From contig NW_019091420.1 in NCBI RefSeq assembly GCF_001949145.1, positions 1,162,429-1,226,428 on the forward strand: a DNA stretch of 64,000 nt. Reading direction: 5' to 3'. The notes under the pieces were generated by a model. The model was not told the DNA's origin. It saw nothing but the letters and a program-made list of their open reading frames with translations, and ran no database searches. This DNA is from Acanthaster planci. Lineage: Eukaryota; Echinodermata; Asteroidea; Valvatida; Acanthasteridae. A program made the translations under genes and the position numbers. Each line of letters opens with the position of its first letter. Position 1 is the first letter of the stretch. This document shows, piece after piece, positions 47,530 through 61,900 of the stretch.

Positions 47530-49225
47530 GGTTACTCATGTTACGTTTTTATGAACTTTTGAATTTCTTTGGGCTGTAATTATTTTCCTGTAAATGTTCA
47601 GTTATTGTTAACTCCATAGTATCTAGGGCATACCTAGGCCTACCTAATAAACAAAGATAATATAAAAAGCATTAAGCATGATAAATAAGGTACAAAAAAT
47701 CGGTTACTCACTTTTCATTTTTGGACAAACATAAAAAGCCAACAAGCTTTAATCAAAAAGTCTCCTAATACCAACAAGCTTTTAAAAGTTCTTTTGACTG
47801 AATTAAGAACCTTGCCATGGGACCCAAATAATGAAAGTAATACGACTCTTTTGGAGTGTTTGGTTTTCTAGAAATTCACCAGACATCTGGTTACTCACGT
47901 TACGGTTACTCACGTTACAAAGTGCAAAACACATAGCAGGCATAAACTAACAAATTAACCGTACAAATTTTGACCTACTTATGTAGAGGTATCATTAACA
48001 AAATATCTGTTTATTAAATTTTTGTACAAGCAAAATAACTTTCAAGCATGTTCTTATCCCCAGAACCGCTACGTTCGTGGGAGAGGGGTGGACATTGGAC
48101 CCCACAGTTCTGGGGGTAGCATTATAGATCTCAACCATCTTAAAGGCTTAGAGGGATAAGAGATCAACAGTTTGCATAGGTCATTTATCCATACGGAAAG
48201 TAAATGTAGATCTTAATGTAGTCAAAGGTTCTGGGCATGATGGAACTAAAACTTCACAGAAAACTTGAAGTGGCCTCGGTTGTTCAGAACTGCAGGTGCA
48301 TTAAGTTTTAATACCAGCTCTCCTCGATGATAGAAGATCTTATCTCTAGGTGATGGCCACTTGCAGTTGCAGTTTCCGGCTGGATGCATCACCGATACCT
48401 GGTATTACCACGGTCAACCACTTCTCCTGGATATAGCACCCCATGTACATGTCGCACTCTCTAAAACAGTAATTAAAAGACAAAGGCCAGTCCTTGATTT
48501 ATTTCTGCCTGGCCTTTAACACACGGAACAACCGATACTGAACATCTTCATAAAGCCCAAGTATAACTTGCCCACCCCAGTGTATATTGTATGTTGTACA
48601 AATATGTACAATGTATGTACAAATATAGGCCTACATGCAAATAATCTGATGTACCCAGTACATGTGTAAATTTACTTAAAAAAAACGATACAAGACAGAA
48701 ATCTTTCTGCATGTACTTGGTCAGTAATAAATGGTTTATGAAAGCAATTTCACTGAAACATATACACATACATGTACATGTATGTAGGATTTATAAACAT
48801 GATAAAGAAGGAAGATAAGTACTCACGACATCTGCCAAAATTGGTAACACAAGTCTCCGAAGATGGTCAACAGCATGTGCTTTTCTTCCATGTGCTCATT
48901 TCAGACAGTGTGCAGTTCATCATGGGTAATGCCCTCATTGCTTAAAAATGGGACACTTGCGTATTATTTGCTTATAAAGCATATCCGTGTGCTAAAGTCT
49001 CCTCACACAATTTTCTTTCATACTTGCTAATCCCGGTTACTCACGTTACACAGTTACGATACAACTTCCATCACCTCACCACATTGAACAGTGAAAAGTC
49101 ACATCATAAAGAACCCAGTTTTTACACTGGGGATCACCAAGAGAATGATAATTGAATTGACAACTGTTGAAACTAAGAAACATATTCACGAGGGGAAAAA
49201 GTCATATTTTGGTTACTCACGTTAC
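47530..49225 (+). repeat. Six-copy cluster of the word GGTTACTCACGTTAC
   Basis: Exact copies lie at 47889-47903, 47904-47918 (directly abutting), 49035-49049 and 49211-49225. A one-mismatch copy is at 47530-47544 and a 10-bp partial copy at 47702-47711. All are on the same strand. Intervals of 172, 187 and 176 bp recur. The intervening sequence does not visibly repeat. No such copy was noticed elsewhere in the window. Nature unknown: subterminal repeats of a transposon or a cluster of protein-binding sites are both possible. Confidence 0.8.
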
Positions 49226-49356
49226 ACTACCTAGAAGTGCTTTGAACATTTAGTCATGACGTCCTCATGAAACAAGTCAAGCCACTTCTTTTTTAAAATC
49301 TGAATTCTTGTGTCATATGTGTTACAAAAAATGAATAAATGATTAGATCATCCTGT

Positions 49357-49403
49357 AAAAAAACAAACAAACAAACAAAAAACAAACAAACAAACAAACA
49401 AAC
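49357..49403. repeat. (AAAC)n microsatellite
   Basis: Runs of CAAA with one interruption (CAAAAAAC) in the middle. Confidence 0.97.
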
Positions 49404-52400
49404 GAAGAGTTTCCCGCTTTGGAAAACTTTCAGTTCAAAATTACCGTTCCACTTCAAATGACCATTTGTCAAAAAATTCTGCGACAATTCAAGTATTTTA
49501 AGTTATTCCACAAAGTTTGAACTATGTGAATCAATATTTTACAGATAATCGCTTTCAAATATGGATTTGAAATTTTAGGGCCATGTCCACTCTTTCATGG
49601 AATTTCCCATATGGAATTCTTCATCATTTTGAGCAATATGAACCTGACCTATCCACCTCAAGCAGAAGCACCCCTCATCAGTTGAACAAAGCCAGGTTGG
49701 TTGGGAGTGTTCATTTTGCTAGCAGTGACACAACTGCAATGTGTGCACTGCATTTCATATATACAGTGCTGTCGTTCATGAACCAGTGAAGTGCAGTTCC
49801 TACCAAAAGAGCTTCCATTGCTAGGAAACTTGCACCCTCTCTCAGCCCGGCTTGGGGCTCATTGACAATGAGTAAAGGCTCCTGTTTTCAACTAATTGGA
49901 TCTGCCCTTACCACCATTAACTTGGCCCAGATCCTTGCCAGGACCTGCATTCAGAGTGCAGTAACATTACTTCCAAGATCAAATAAAAACATTCATGTGG
50001 CACATACGTGCACGTGTACATGCACTATGAGTACATGTCACACAAGCCGAGGTGTCAATGTCGACACATTCACATGTAAGCCAAACGAAGTGCAGTGCCC
50101 TTTCGTCGGTACCGTACTGTTGCATATGTGCAAATTAACTGCCCATGCAGGTATGCCCTCAGATAAACATCAATCCAAGAAGAATAATTCTTTGCTCTGA
50201 ATTAACTCACTGATAGATGTGTCTTTTTTCAGGGCTGGTAGGGTTTCTCTGGCCAGGTGAATTTATGTCTCAGGTTTTTTTTTTAACTACCAAGGTAACA
50301 TGAGGAGATGGGGAATGCATGCATGATGGTCAGTGAGGTGGTGACAGTTACATTGGCATTGAGGAAAGAAAAAATTTAGCAAATGCGGCACTGGGTGTTT
50401 GGGGCTGAATCATTCTTGAGTGACACCATCTACAACTGATCCATTTGTGACTACAGCATGACCATGGGAGCTGCTAAGTAGAGAAAAACAAATTGCTTAG
50501 CAAATTTATGTGCTGAGCGAAAATCAGCGGGGAACCAGGCTAACGAAACATGCGAAATACGAGTATATAGCTCTGTGCAATGCAATGTACACGTCACAGC
50601 AGGCCATTTCTTGTTCCTGTACAGACTGGGTAACTTTTAAAAAGTTAATAATTCAAAGAAATCGAGAGGTACATTTACTCCTCCACAATTTCATTTAGGT
50701 CCTGTACAGTGTGCAGTACATGTACATTTCCAGAGCTACACTGTACATGTATATAAAAATCAACTATGGGCTCAGACCCTGCAGAAAGAGCAGAAATGCT
50801 CGACCGTGTTCAACCTTGGTCTCATTCCTCTTTAATGCGGTACACTGGCACCAGCCAGTCTCTACGTATTTGATATGCTCGATAAATTTTACCTTCCCTC
50901 ACCCCCCCCCAAAAAACCAACGTCTTTCCGCTTTGCAGTTTCCCATACATGGCTTTTTGCAAGTGTCCAGTGTATGTGCACAGCACCTTGTATTTGGTGC
51001 CATGCAATAGGACTGAATCGATCTGACAATTTGAACAGCTGTGAGAAATCAATATGTACATGTATATTCCACAAATGAAAATTGTCACAATACAGAAGTA
51101 CACCATAAAAGGACTTGTTGCCTTGAGTCGAATAGAGGATTTTCAGTCACATGATTCCGTCATGGTCAGCGTTCACGTTCCACAGATGTGCGTGGAAATG
51201 CCTTTGAGGCCTCTTGACATGCTGGCATACATGAAAAAGATTTTTTTAAAAACAAAAAAAATTTCCCAAATGCACCCGCTTCCACAGACTTGGTACACTT
51301 CCTGAAATGCCTTTGCCCATTGTGTTATGTCACGTGAAAAACCTCTATACTGTGATTTTGACCTGCACTTGCAAATAAAAATTATTAAAATCCAGAAAGT
51401 GCTTAACGATCCATCTCTTACACCTGTTGCCTATTGCCCTCAGGTACCTAATAGTTTGTACTTTCTTTGGCATCTCCCCTTACACATTCCACTCACTGAG
51501 AACATGAAACTCAGTTTTAGGCAGCAGTAAACATAACGAAAGGTTTTAACAAAGTTTTAAAAAAAGGTTTAAAAAAAGTTACATAAACTATACACCCCCA
51601 TTTCGGCTGCTTTCATCCAACACACTCCAAACCTGTCAGATGCATCAGTGGAGATGCATTCCATTGCCATAGCAACACAATGGACCCCCATCAAGGACGG
51701 CCACTCCGGTCAGGAAATCATCTCAAAAATATCTCACTGGCATCACCGTGTGGATGAGCAGGCCTCTGGGGTGCCATCAGAAAGGGACTATTTTCCATTC
51801 CAGTCCACTCTTTCTGTTTAAGGGAGAGGGGCTTGAGCTATTTTTATATAGTCCCATTTTAACGAGAGATAAAAAAAATTCCTGCCACAAGCAAGTTTTT
51901 TTTTCATTTGTTTTGGAGTTGTATGAATGTTTCAATACTGTTTCTGCATGTTCAGTTTGGCAGGTGCTCCAAAGGGAAATTCCCGCAGTTCTACCAAATC
52001 AAATGCAATTTCATAACCAAATCCTACTCAATTCCTTTACCAGAGAGCAATAATGGAATGCCAGGCACACGCATTCAGCATTCAGGTTGTCTTTCCCATC
52101 AGGTAAACAAGGCCCCTGTGCCCTGCTCATCTATGGTACAGGCACAAGGCCGAGAGATTTTTTCATCTACGAGGTCACTAATCCTCTTCCTTTGAGGGTA
52201 TTGGCAAGAGACCAGATTTGAAGAAAAGATGAGGGGGGGAGGAATTGAGTAGGATTTTCTGAGAAAACCAATGGCAGATGGATGCGAGGCAACCTTGACC
52301 AAGGACAAATAATGAAGTACATGTACACTTGTAATTTTATCCGTTTTTCACGTTTCATTCTTCTTTCTAGATAATACGGAATTCCGTGCACGTTCATCTG

Positions 52401-52991
52401 CAAGGACACTCAAACCATCTCAACATTACGGACCATGCAGTCACGACAAACAACAAGGTCACAACAAATCACAAGATAACAGGCGAGAAAAGAAAAAAAA
52501 AAAGAAAACAGAATAAAGGATGGGGCACAGGTGAGCAGCGACGATAGATGAAAAACCTTTTAAAAACAGAAGTCGGGGAAAAAAAGGAAAGAAGAAAAGC
52601 TGATGACTATATAACGAAAGATATTGCCGTAAATTGGAAGATAAAACTCGCAAAACATTAACTTGATGAGATTGTTGAGATAGAGCCATTGTAGTAACAA
52701 GGCACGTACATGTACGTGCAATCTGTATCACATCCGATATTGGGGTCATAATTTAAGTGGCAACAATCCATCAAAGGCGACAGCTATACAGAGAATTTTT
52801 TTTGAGGAGGCATGTGTTTCCTCTTCTTTTTTTTATCCTGCTTGCCCTAATTTCGCTGAACCATTTTGTATTCGACATGAGCAGTGACTGGTGTCATAAC
52901 CGTTCTCCTTCTGTCATGTGAAGCCACTTTGAAAATTTCCCAGTAATTTTGACGGAGCACAAATGCCCCATTGTGGTTTTCTCCCAGGAAC

Positions 52992-53017
52992 GACATCACA
53001 GTTTTGCTCAGGAATAT
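52992..53017 (+). repeat. 26-bp word shared with 16884-16909
   Basis: The second member of the pair, on the same strand, 36 kb away. It lies inside a short open frame that has no other sign of coding. Confidence 0.45.
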
Positions 53018-55800
53018 TGTGCAGGTAATTTGTATGAAGTACATAAAACAGAATTATTAAATGAGCAACAAATATCTTTTAAAATGGCAAGACAGAAATT
53101 GAAAATGAGATTCTCTGAAACACACATAGGCGTCTGCATTTTCAAGACTTGTATTAAAAACATTGAGTTGCAAAGACCCTTAATAAAATACATGTATCAC
53201 ACACCATAAATTTAAATTTGTGCGAACAAAAATTTAAATCCACAAATATTAACTGACCAAAGGCTGTTGTTTTGATTAATATTAAATGGCAGCTTTGCCA
53301 TTGAAAGCTTCGACCTACAAATTACAGTGTAAGTGTATGGGTAAATATGTACAAGTTAACACCCATCTAGTATTAATGAGAAACTCCCTATGTGAACACG
53401 TACTATGCATTTTACAGGGTATGCGAAGGCACGATGGAAAAGGATAGATTGTTGCGTGGCGATAAGCATTCCGGGCACACACCGTAATAGCCGGCTTAAA
53501 CGTGCGTACAATCTGCGTGAAGTGTGCTTCTCAAAAGCGGGCATATTTGGCTGGCAAACACTTGGTTTGTTGACTGGAGTGAGGAAAGAGCTTTCAGGGA
53601 AATATTGACCAATCTCCCCCCCCCTCCCCCGGCCGTGTTGACTTGGGAGCCTTTCCTGGCTGGCAAGCGTGCAACTCGGCATGTACAGGGAATCTCTCTC
53701 CACGGTTAAAAATTAAGACACTATTGCCTATGGCATTATATCACTGAAGCCACATGCGTTATACACGTACATGGTCCATCCCACAAAAATGTGCATGTCA
53801 TATACATGTATGCAGTAAATGGAAAACAGAAGAGACTCAATCCTTAACCAATGCTACGGTATGAGAACAACGGACTCCCTGAAAAACTCTCCTCCAGTGA
53901 TGAAGGAAACTGTGCCTGCATGTTACGTGCACCATTGTCTTTATAATTTCCATTCTCATTTCCCTCAACATACTCCTTGAAACACTCCTTGGAGGGTACA
54001 TCATACAAAAATTGTACGCTGACCTGACATTCTCGTCCGTGTTGGCCGTCATATCAGTATTTGGTTAACTTTCCTTGACTGTCAACACAATTGACTAATC
54101 GCTCTACCTTAAGTGAATTTCCTTTGTCGCGGCTATAAATTGCAATGTCCGGATTCGAATCACTGTCTCAAAGTAAACACTGGGGCGCCTAATGCACGTG
54201 TGTGTAGTCAGGAACTCTAACGATTGATTCCCTCCCCCACCCCAATCTATGCCCCCCCCACTGCGTCCGCTACGCTTCCAACTTTAAAAGATGAGCCGAC
54301 CCTTTTGACAAGCCCGGTCAATTGTGCTCGCAACACTCAGCAGATCCGATTGGCTCAGCTCCGCTTTATTGGATGACCTCGGTAGCTGCAGAGAGCACAG
54401 AGAGCGAAGCCACCAGAAAAAGGGAAGCAAACAGTTTAACCCTGGCAAATGGGATGAAACTGATTCCATTTGGGGAATTTCATTGCCAAGCTTCCTCCGT
54501 TTGCCGACGGATCACCTTTTATACTCGGATTCCTCGTATTGACAATTTGACCGCTCGGAGGACCAACCTTAATGCAAAGTGTGTCTAAAGTTTAAATGAG
54601 GCCGGCAACTGAACATCGCCTCGGGGGAGGAAGTTTTTACAACTGAATAATTTCAGTATAGGGTTAGCGGAAAACAGTTTTCCAAGAGATACTTGCGTGT
54701 TTTATCACTCTGATGAAAGAACTCCTGGAATGTAGGATCCATTTATAGCATATTTACACAAGATCACAATCGCATCCATAACTACATGTACAGCTTTTCA
54801 AGGCAAACCTCTTCTTCTTGATGTACACGTGTAGTTCAGAAATCTATATGCGCATTATACATGTGCACATAAATGTCATGCATCAACTGTAGATTTTTAA
54901 TTTGAATGGGAAATGACCCTTTTTCTCAAAATGACCAAAGTAGTCATTTAGGAGCATTTTCGAAATGAGTGGATTCAGCTTGGACTTTGGTTTTGCTGGT
55001 ACTGCACCTGTCAGAGTTTGAACCTGTGGTTTCAAACACGGCTTCAAAACGGATGGGACCAGCGAAACCAAAGTTTAAGCCAAATCCACTCGTTTAAGCT
55101 GCCACAGAAGTGATGTGTTCATAATGTAAAATGCATTCATCATCCTGAGTTACCGGTAAAGCCGTGTCTGAATTACTCGACAATGGCTACAGATGACAAG
55201 CGTGTTTATGGAAGGCCACTGGCTAGGCCATTTTTTCCCCCACAGTCAAATGCACATTTTTTTATACTCTCCACTGCAGCCAGTGGATTGCAGTGGACAG
55301 CAGGGCTTCATAACTAGACGGCCCTTGTCAGTTGAATGGTATACATGTACACTGGGGAAAGTGAAACAGAAAATGTACCTGATGAAATCAGTTGGAATCC
55401 TGCCAAAAACCAGGGTGCATCAGGCAGTATTTTGGCAGATATCCAAATTTTACCGCTACTTGGCTGGTATCCAAGTTTTGCTGGTCACAAGTTTTCAGAG
55501 CATTGCAGTTTCCATGGACTTTTCTATATTCCCATTTCAGGTGTTCCAGTTTGCACACTTTAATTTGAATAAAATATGCAAGCTACATTTCTTTGTAGTA
55601 TGAAGGTACTGTACATGTATATATTTGTACATGTACAACAAACAAGGTATTAAGCACACTATGTGCAAGCAATTTATGTTGGAAAGCGTGGTCTTCATGT
55701 GTGTCGGGCACGTGCACAAGCCTAGTTGAAAAACTTCCCACTTGCCTCTTTCTGCTTTGTGAAGGTGCACTTGAGGGCAGATAGTGCATAATGTAAACCA

Positions 55801-55971
55801 GGACAGGCGTTTTATAATAGTGCGTCTCCAAGAGTTTACAACGCATTGGCCAATCACAGTATGTGAAATATGTCGACACAATGCGTGTTTGGAAAGGGTC
55901 GACAAATTTCGCACCATGTGATTGGCCAACGCGTTGCAAACTCTTGGAAGCACACTCTTGTGAATCACCTG
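55801..55971. repeat. Long imperfect palindrome (about 75-bp arms)
   Basis: The left arm contains CCAAGAGTTTACAACGCATT then GGCCAATCACAGTATGTGAA. The right arm read in reverse has CCAAGAGTTTGCAACGCGTT then GGCCAATCACATGGTGCGAA. Both arms end in a GTCGAC at the centre, around a spacer of about 20 bp. Similarity weakens outward but continues to about 55801 and 55971. As a result the two strands encode look-alike frames (CDWPMRCKLLETH and CDWPTRCKLLEAH). It fits a foldback-type MITE or an inverted duplication. Confidence 0.85.
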
Positions 55972-58900
55972 TACTACTGCAAAATCCCTCATCATCCTTT
56001 GATACCATACCAGTACCTTGTCTGGGGGCAAAGAAATATACATGTACCAGAGCACCTACGTCCTTTTTTCATGGTTGATTTTATTTTTTGCCTCAATGCA
56101 TCTACACATGTAGCTGTCTAAAATTTGAAATTGCACTTTCCGATTTGCTTTCTCCTCAATGAAGGGCAAGAATGCTTGATCAATGTGACGCTCAGGTCAA
56201 TCTATTGTGCCTCATAAGGAGGGGAAAGTGCATCGAAAGGTCTCCTTTTCTGCAAATTGCCAAATGATATTATTGAGAAAGAACAGTGCACCTCTCATCA
56301 CAGGCATGAATGTAAAGACCTCGACGGTCCTGAATATACATGTAAGTTGTTTTATAACTCGGATTATTTCACGTTGTTCTCATAGTAACAAAAAACCATG
56401 GCTACAGCCAGAATCAGCATCAGCCATCAAATTCAACTAGTGAGCAGGTGGCTGACCACACGTACATGTGCTGATATGTTGACTGCAGGTTAGAAAAGGA
56501 AAAGTATACGGGCAATACACAACACAGTGCACCACCAAGAGGCTGACATGGGGATCAGGATGCTGTCTATCGCGGTACCCTGTATGAGAAATGACGACAA
56601 ATTTTATTTGTCGGTCACTCGCAGAGGAATTTGAACTGAAGTTTGTTTGTTTAGGATGAAGATCATAATGTATTACAACCGTCGTGATTTATTAAGATGG
56701 CGTTTTTTTTGTGAGGCAGCAGGAAGATGAATTCACATACATGTACATGTACTTGGGAACTCATTGTTCCTGACAAATATCCACAGATATTAAATGCCAT
56801 GTTTTTGTAAACAGCAAACTTGAAAAATGGCCTCTCCATAGCAACCTCTTGGTGGCACACAGTCTCCCGAATCGCTCCTACAGACTTTGTGCTCAAGAAC
56901 CCTTTTAACCTGCATCAAAGAGAGAAGCTGACCTAACAATGTATGAACCCAAATTGTCAAGGTAGACCTGGCTCTCCATCAAGCAAGACCTTGTACACAT
57001 GCAAGGAAATGTTGGCACATGGTGCGGAAGGTCAAACCCATGGGGCATTGATCAGAGGTGGCAGGAAGCCCTTGCTTGTTCAGTGTTCATGCACAGAGTA
57101 CAATACATGTAGGTGACAGAGAACCCTTTCTCACAAGTGCATAAAATACTGAAAAATATTCTCCTGAGATACTGTCAAAGAAAAAAGAAAGCAAAGCAAA
57201 AAAAAAAGGGGAAAAGTACTAGGATCAAAAACAGGATTGAAACAGAACAGCTTAGTGATTTTCAAAAAGATACTAAGAACCTGTGTTTGATCATTTGTTC
57301 TTAATTGAAATCTGACTTCCACCTTTATTATTATTAACGTATTATAATGTTATACATGTAGTTTGAATATTTGTTGACAGAATTTAATTTTACTAAGTAA
57401 GGAAGAGGGCCAAATTTCAGAAGATAAATTTTTGAATCAAATTTTCCAGTTCACTAATTACTTAGGTCGCTCAACCACAAGAACGATGTCACTGTCTTCA
57501 TCTAGGCATGAATCTTTCCGGAGTTTGCCTGCCCGGATTTCTTCAGAGCGTGTTTGCACGCAGCTGAAGCAGGATTAGACCCAGAAAAAAGGTTGATCTT
57601 TCCCTGTGGACAAGGTTGTTTATCGCTGCAGATTATCTCTTTGCCACAGGGGCAGGGCTACACCACTGCTACAGAGCAACCAAATCCTCCAGATGAAGGT
57701 TCATCGACTTCAAGCACTGATCTCAAAATCCACGTTTTTTTTTTCAAAGAGAAAGCCAGTAAACACCTGGTACAGTGCATCATGGATACATACCGGCACA
57801 TGCATTCAATGGATATGTACCAGTATATGTACAAGCACATGTAGGTTTTCCAAGATTCGGTGACGGTCAGATTCATGGTCGACTGCTGCCCTATTTTGGT
57901 TAAAGTTGAGTTCTTGGTGAATTGGAGTCAGAATGATATCCAAGTAATGCAAGGTCGCCTTTTCTGATTCTGAAATTATCACAGCTGGGAAATGAAGCAC
58001 TTTGAAGATACATGTAAGATATGCATCTCAAAGTGAAAAAATTAACTGTTTAGGTTTCTTTCCAGAAAAATAATTGTATCTTTTTGCAAATCTTCAAATA
58101 ATTGGTAATTTTCTGATTATCCATTAAAATTGTTGATTGATGCAAAAAAAAATTAAATTCCTGGTTACAGCAGGACATTAAAAAAAACAAACAGTTCACA
58201 GTCTCCAAAACCTAAAAAGACAAAATGGCAAAAGGTCCAATCCTCGGTCACATTTTCTCAAAATGTCCTTAAAGTGAGATACATCATTTTAGCAAAGTCA
58301 TTAAAATGAGTGGGGGTCCTACACCAACAAACAGAAAATGGGCACATTTCCATTACTTGATAACCACCTGCACAGGGAGGACAAAACTCTGCTTTTCCGA
58401 ATTTGGAAACCATAGTCTCACTGACCTTTGAACTTAACACATTCTCCTGGATGAAAAAAAAAAAAAACTCGATCCAATTTTTGTGGACAAGTCCCTTTAA
58501 ACCCACAACCTGTAGTTCACCTGTCTCTCACTACCACTGCCAACAGCGTTATATTGATCCATGTAACAGAGAGTTCCGATTGGGAGACGCTTGCAGCTTA
58601 CTAACTTCATTAATCATTGTGCCCCACAATCAGGCAGACTCGGCCAAATTGGAAATGACCGGGGGCGACTTCTTCCCCCGCTGCCAATGAGAAACTAACA
58701 GCGAAAAATTTCTACTGGGGTCACTCTTGAATTAGTTAACTGACAAAAGTTTGAGGTGCATGAACTTGTAAACTTTCTTGCTCGGTGAAACATTGGGTTT
58801 CAAATTAAGCATTTTTAAAAATACTTTGCTGCAGTTTATGGCAGAATGAACTAAAAACTGAGAAGCCAGTTTCCGAATCAATGATTTAATGGCTACATCT

Positions 58901-61900
58901 ATGCCCGTTGATATTAGCAACCCATGGAGAACAGAAACCATAGACAACGATGCCAATACCTGCATTAATATATAAAGGGTTTGCATATGGCTGCCATGTT
59001 GCAGGCCAGTGCTTTTGTTCCACAGGGTATGTAGAGGAGGTTTTCTCTTCCGAACAAAAGAACTGCCCTGCATGATGGCTGCCACGCAAAGCCTCTATAC
59101 ACAAACACAGGATTAACTCACTTTTTGCACATTTGCATGTACATACATGTACCAAACCATTCATTTCTTCCTTCAAGAAGCCATCTGCAAATGAGGCTAA
59201 AGGCCACTTTAATACTGGCAGCACAATTACCGCGGCACCACAAAACACTCTGCAACTTACACAAGTTTCAATCGCCTGAGTTGACCGCAACAGAGACTCT
59301 CCCAAACCCTCGATTGCTCTAACGAGGGGGGGAAGTGATCCCTTGAACCGGCCCAGAGTGCATATCAACAAACACCCATGTTGCCTCCAGCGGGGTAAGC
59401 ATGAGATCATACCCTGCAATCAGATCAGGGCCAATTGGAGACACCTTATCTGGCGATCTATTAATTTGTGAGGACGATTATCGCCAGTTGCTGAGAGGCA
59501 GTGCTCGGTTGACCGCGTGTAGCCTCACAGAATCAATCCAGTGTTGTCAGAGCTACTTTTGAATTGCACGCCTTGCCAACAACTCAGCTGCACACTGGAA
59601 ATCACCAGAGACATTTTGGACACTTTTCAACCATGTAAGATTTTTTTTCATTCATGCACTGCATTCATGCACACTGAGAGACAGTTATTTTGGACAAGAA
59701 CAGTACATGTAGGTTCGAATGTCACAAAAAGGGGTGTCAAAATGACTGCAAAGGGTTAATGAAAATATGACTAAAGACTTCACCACAACCCACAAAAAAA
59801 TGCTGCAATACAGAAAAAAAGTTGAGGGGGACGGATTACTACGTGTATCCCCCCCTTTTATGGTTAAGACACTTGTTGGTCTGACCAAGCATGGACATAC
59901 CAGTACTGGTGCGGTGTACTGTAACCTTATCACAAAGTGACATACATGTACAATGCAAAGACTTGTACACAAGATACGTCAGTTCATCTGAGGCCACCGC
60001 ACACAATTGTCACTCTGTGGTACAACCAACGAATAAACAGCGCTCTCATATGCATACCGGTACCCGTACATTGTACACTGTATACATGTACATGCATACC
60101 ATTGGCTACTTTTCATTCAGATCCACTTCTTCCTTTCAACGCAAAACATTCAAGTCTCTGCAAAGACTCTCTGATATTACCAGTGGCAAGCACTACGCGC
60201 ACTTATTCCTACACATTATAACCTCCCCCCCACTGCCCATAGCCCGTTTCAATTTAGGTATGCTTAACGCCTCACAGAGCATTCCCCATCAAATTTGAAA
60301 TGAAACCTTCACTTTGTTGGGTGTCTCCCCTTTCCTGCCAGTGATTATATTTGTTCCCAGATCACAGCTCCAGTTTCATGGCGACGGCTCAAAATTAAAG
60401 CAACGGCGACAAGATGTCTCCCTCAACAGTTTCGTGGAAAGCATCCTTTCCTAAGGGCATCATCACCATTAGTTCCGCTGGCACTGTACAAATTTTTCAT
60501 AGGTTTTCTCATATCTGATGCCAGGAGGGGAATGAACTTTTGCGCATGATTTGATCAGCAACTGTACTTATTGCCACTTTGGCTTCATGCCAACATTCAA
60601 CCTGAGCTAATCTCTTGGACGAGGACAACAAGGACGAGGAAAATGGTGGCCTTGTATCGGTTCCCTTTTGTGGGTCTTCGTTTCTCCTACTTCATACACA
60701 TATTTGTACACTTGATATCAATATTCGATGGATTATTTGTTCACTTGCTGTTACTGTAACGTGACATCTAAGAGGAAGTGCATGTACATGCAAATACTGT
60801 GCATTTACAAAGTACACATTCGTGATAAATAGACTTGACAGGTCACGACCCCAGGTTGTCATACTGCACAGGTCAACTTGACATGCACACATGCAGACAG
60901 CCAAGAAGGCATGCCATATACATGTATGTTTGACCTGCACTTGGCCAAAACATCTAACGTCTCAATCAACAGATAGAGAGCTACATGTTCAACAGGACCT
61001 GTACATGAAGATGTAGTGCATTTTGGAGCGCTGCATTTAAAAACCTACATTTCATACGCACTTTTTTATAATGCCAAAAGAGCCGGGGGACGGCAGAATC
61101 AGCCCAAACCGCCACATTTCGTCCCATATCCTCCAATGCATTCCCCTCCCCCCCCACTTGTGAACTCTCAGAGTCTATCTCAACCAATGTCTAACAATCA
61201 TTATGACACCAACTTCAATGAAAATCAAACAGTGCTCATTCCATCAAGACAGGTGCAGCAGGAAAGCTGTGGGGCGCGATTTTTTTATTAGGCACATCAA
61301 GTTTGGATAAACAGCATTAAAATGTCAGCACATGGCACTCTTGTTTACACATCCTATCAGCGAGAGGAACTTCATTAGAGTAAGTGCCGTGTCCTCTCCC
61401 CAGGGGAGTGCCGTGATCTGGCTTAAAGCTGGGCTTGATGCCATTTGCCAAAGCCAAGAAAAAAAATACCTTATAGCAAATTTTGTTGCTGGGCAAGAGA
61501 TAACATATACATGTACACCTGTCTTGTACCCACTGCAATTTGCATGTTATTATGCACCCGAGAACAAAAGGGGTCCACATAATGCAGGTTGTGACAACCT
61601 TGTGTGGACCAAGCAGGGTCCACGCAAGGTAACCCTCTTCCTGAAAAATAGGCTTTTGGGGCATTTTCTGTCACAAAATGAAGAACTGTCATAACCTTGG
61701 AAATCATGAAAAAAAAAATCTAGCCAAAATAGAGCTCATAGTTCAAGAAAAGAGAGTATTTTCACGAAGTTTTCTCAATTACACAAAAGGAATGTCCACG
61801 TAATTAACTTTGTGATGAGACATTCTACATTGTACTGCACACCTAGCAACTTTATGAAACCTATTAAATCTGTCCCCCCCCCCCGTGGCATTGGGGGATG

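Noticed and set aside
55537-56121. Long frames of 172, 141, 71 and 83 codons on both strands
   Set aside because: They coincide with the imperfect palindrome and mirror each other; the open frames are a by-product of the inverted repeat.
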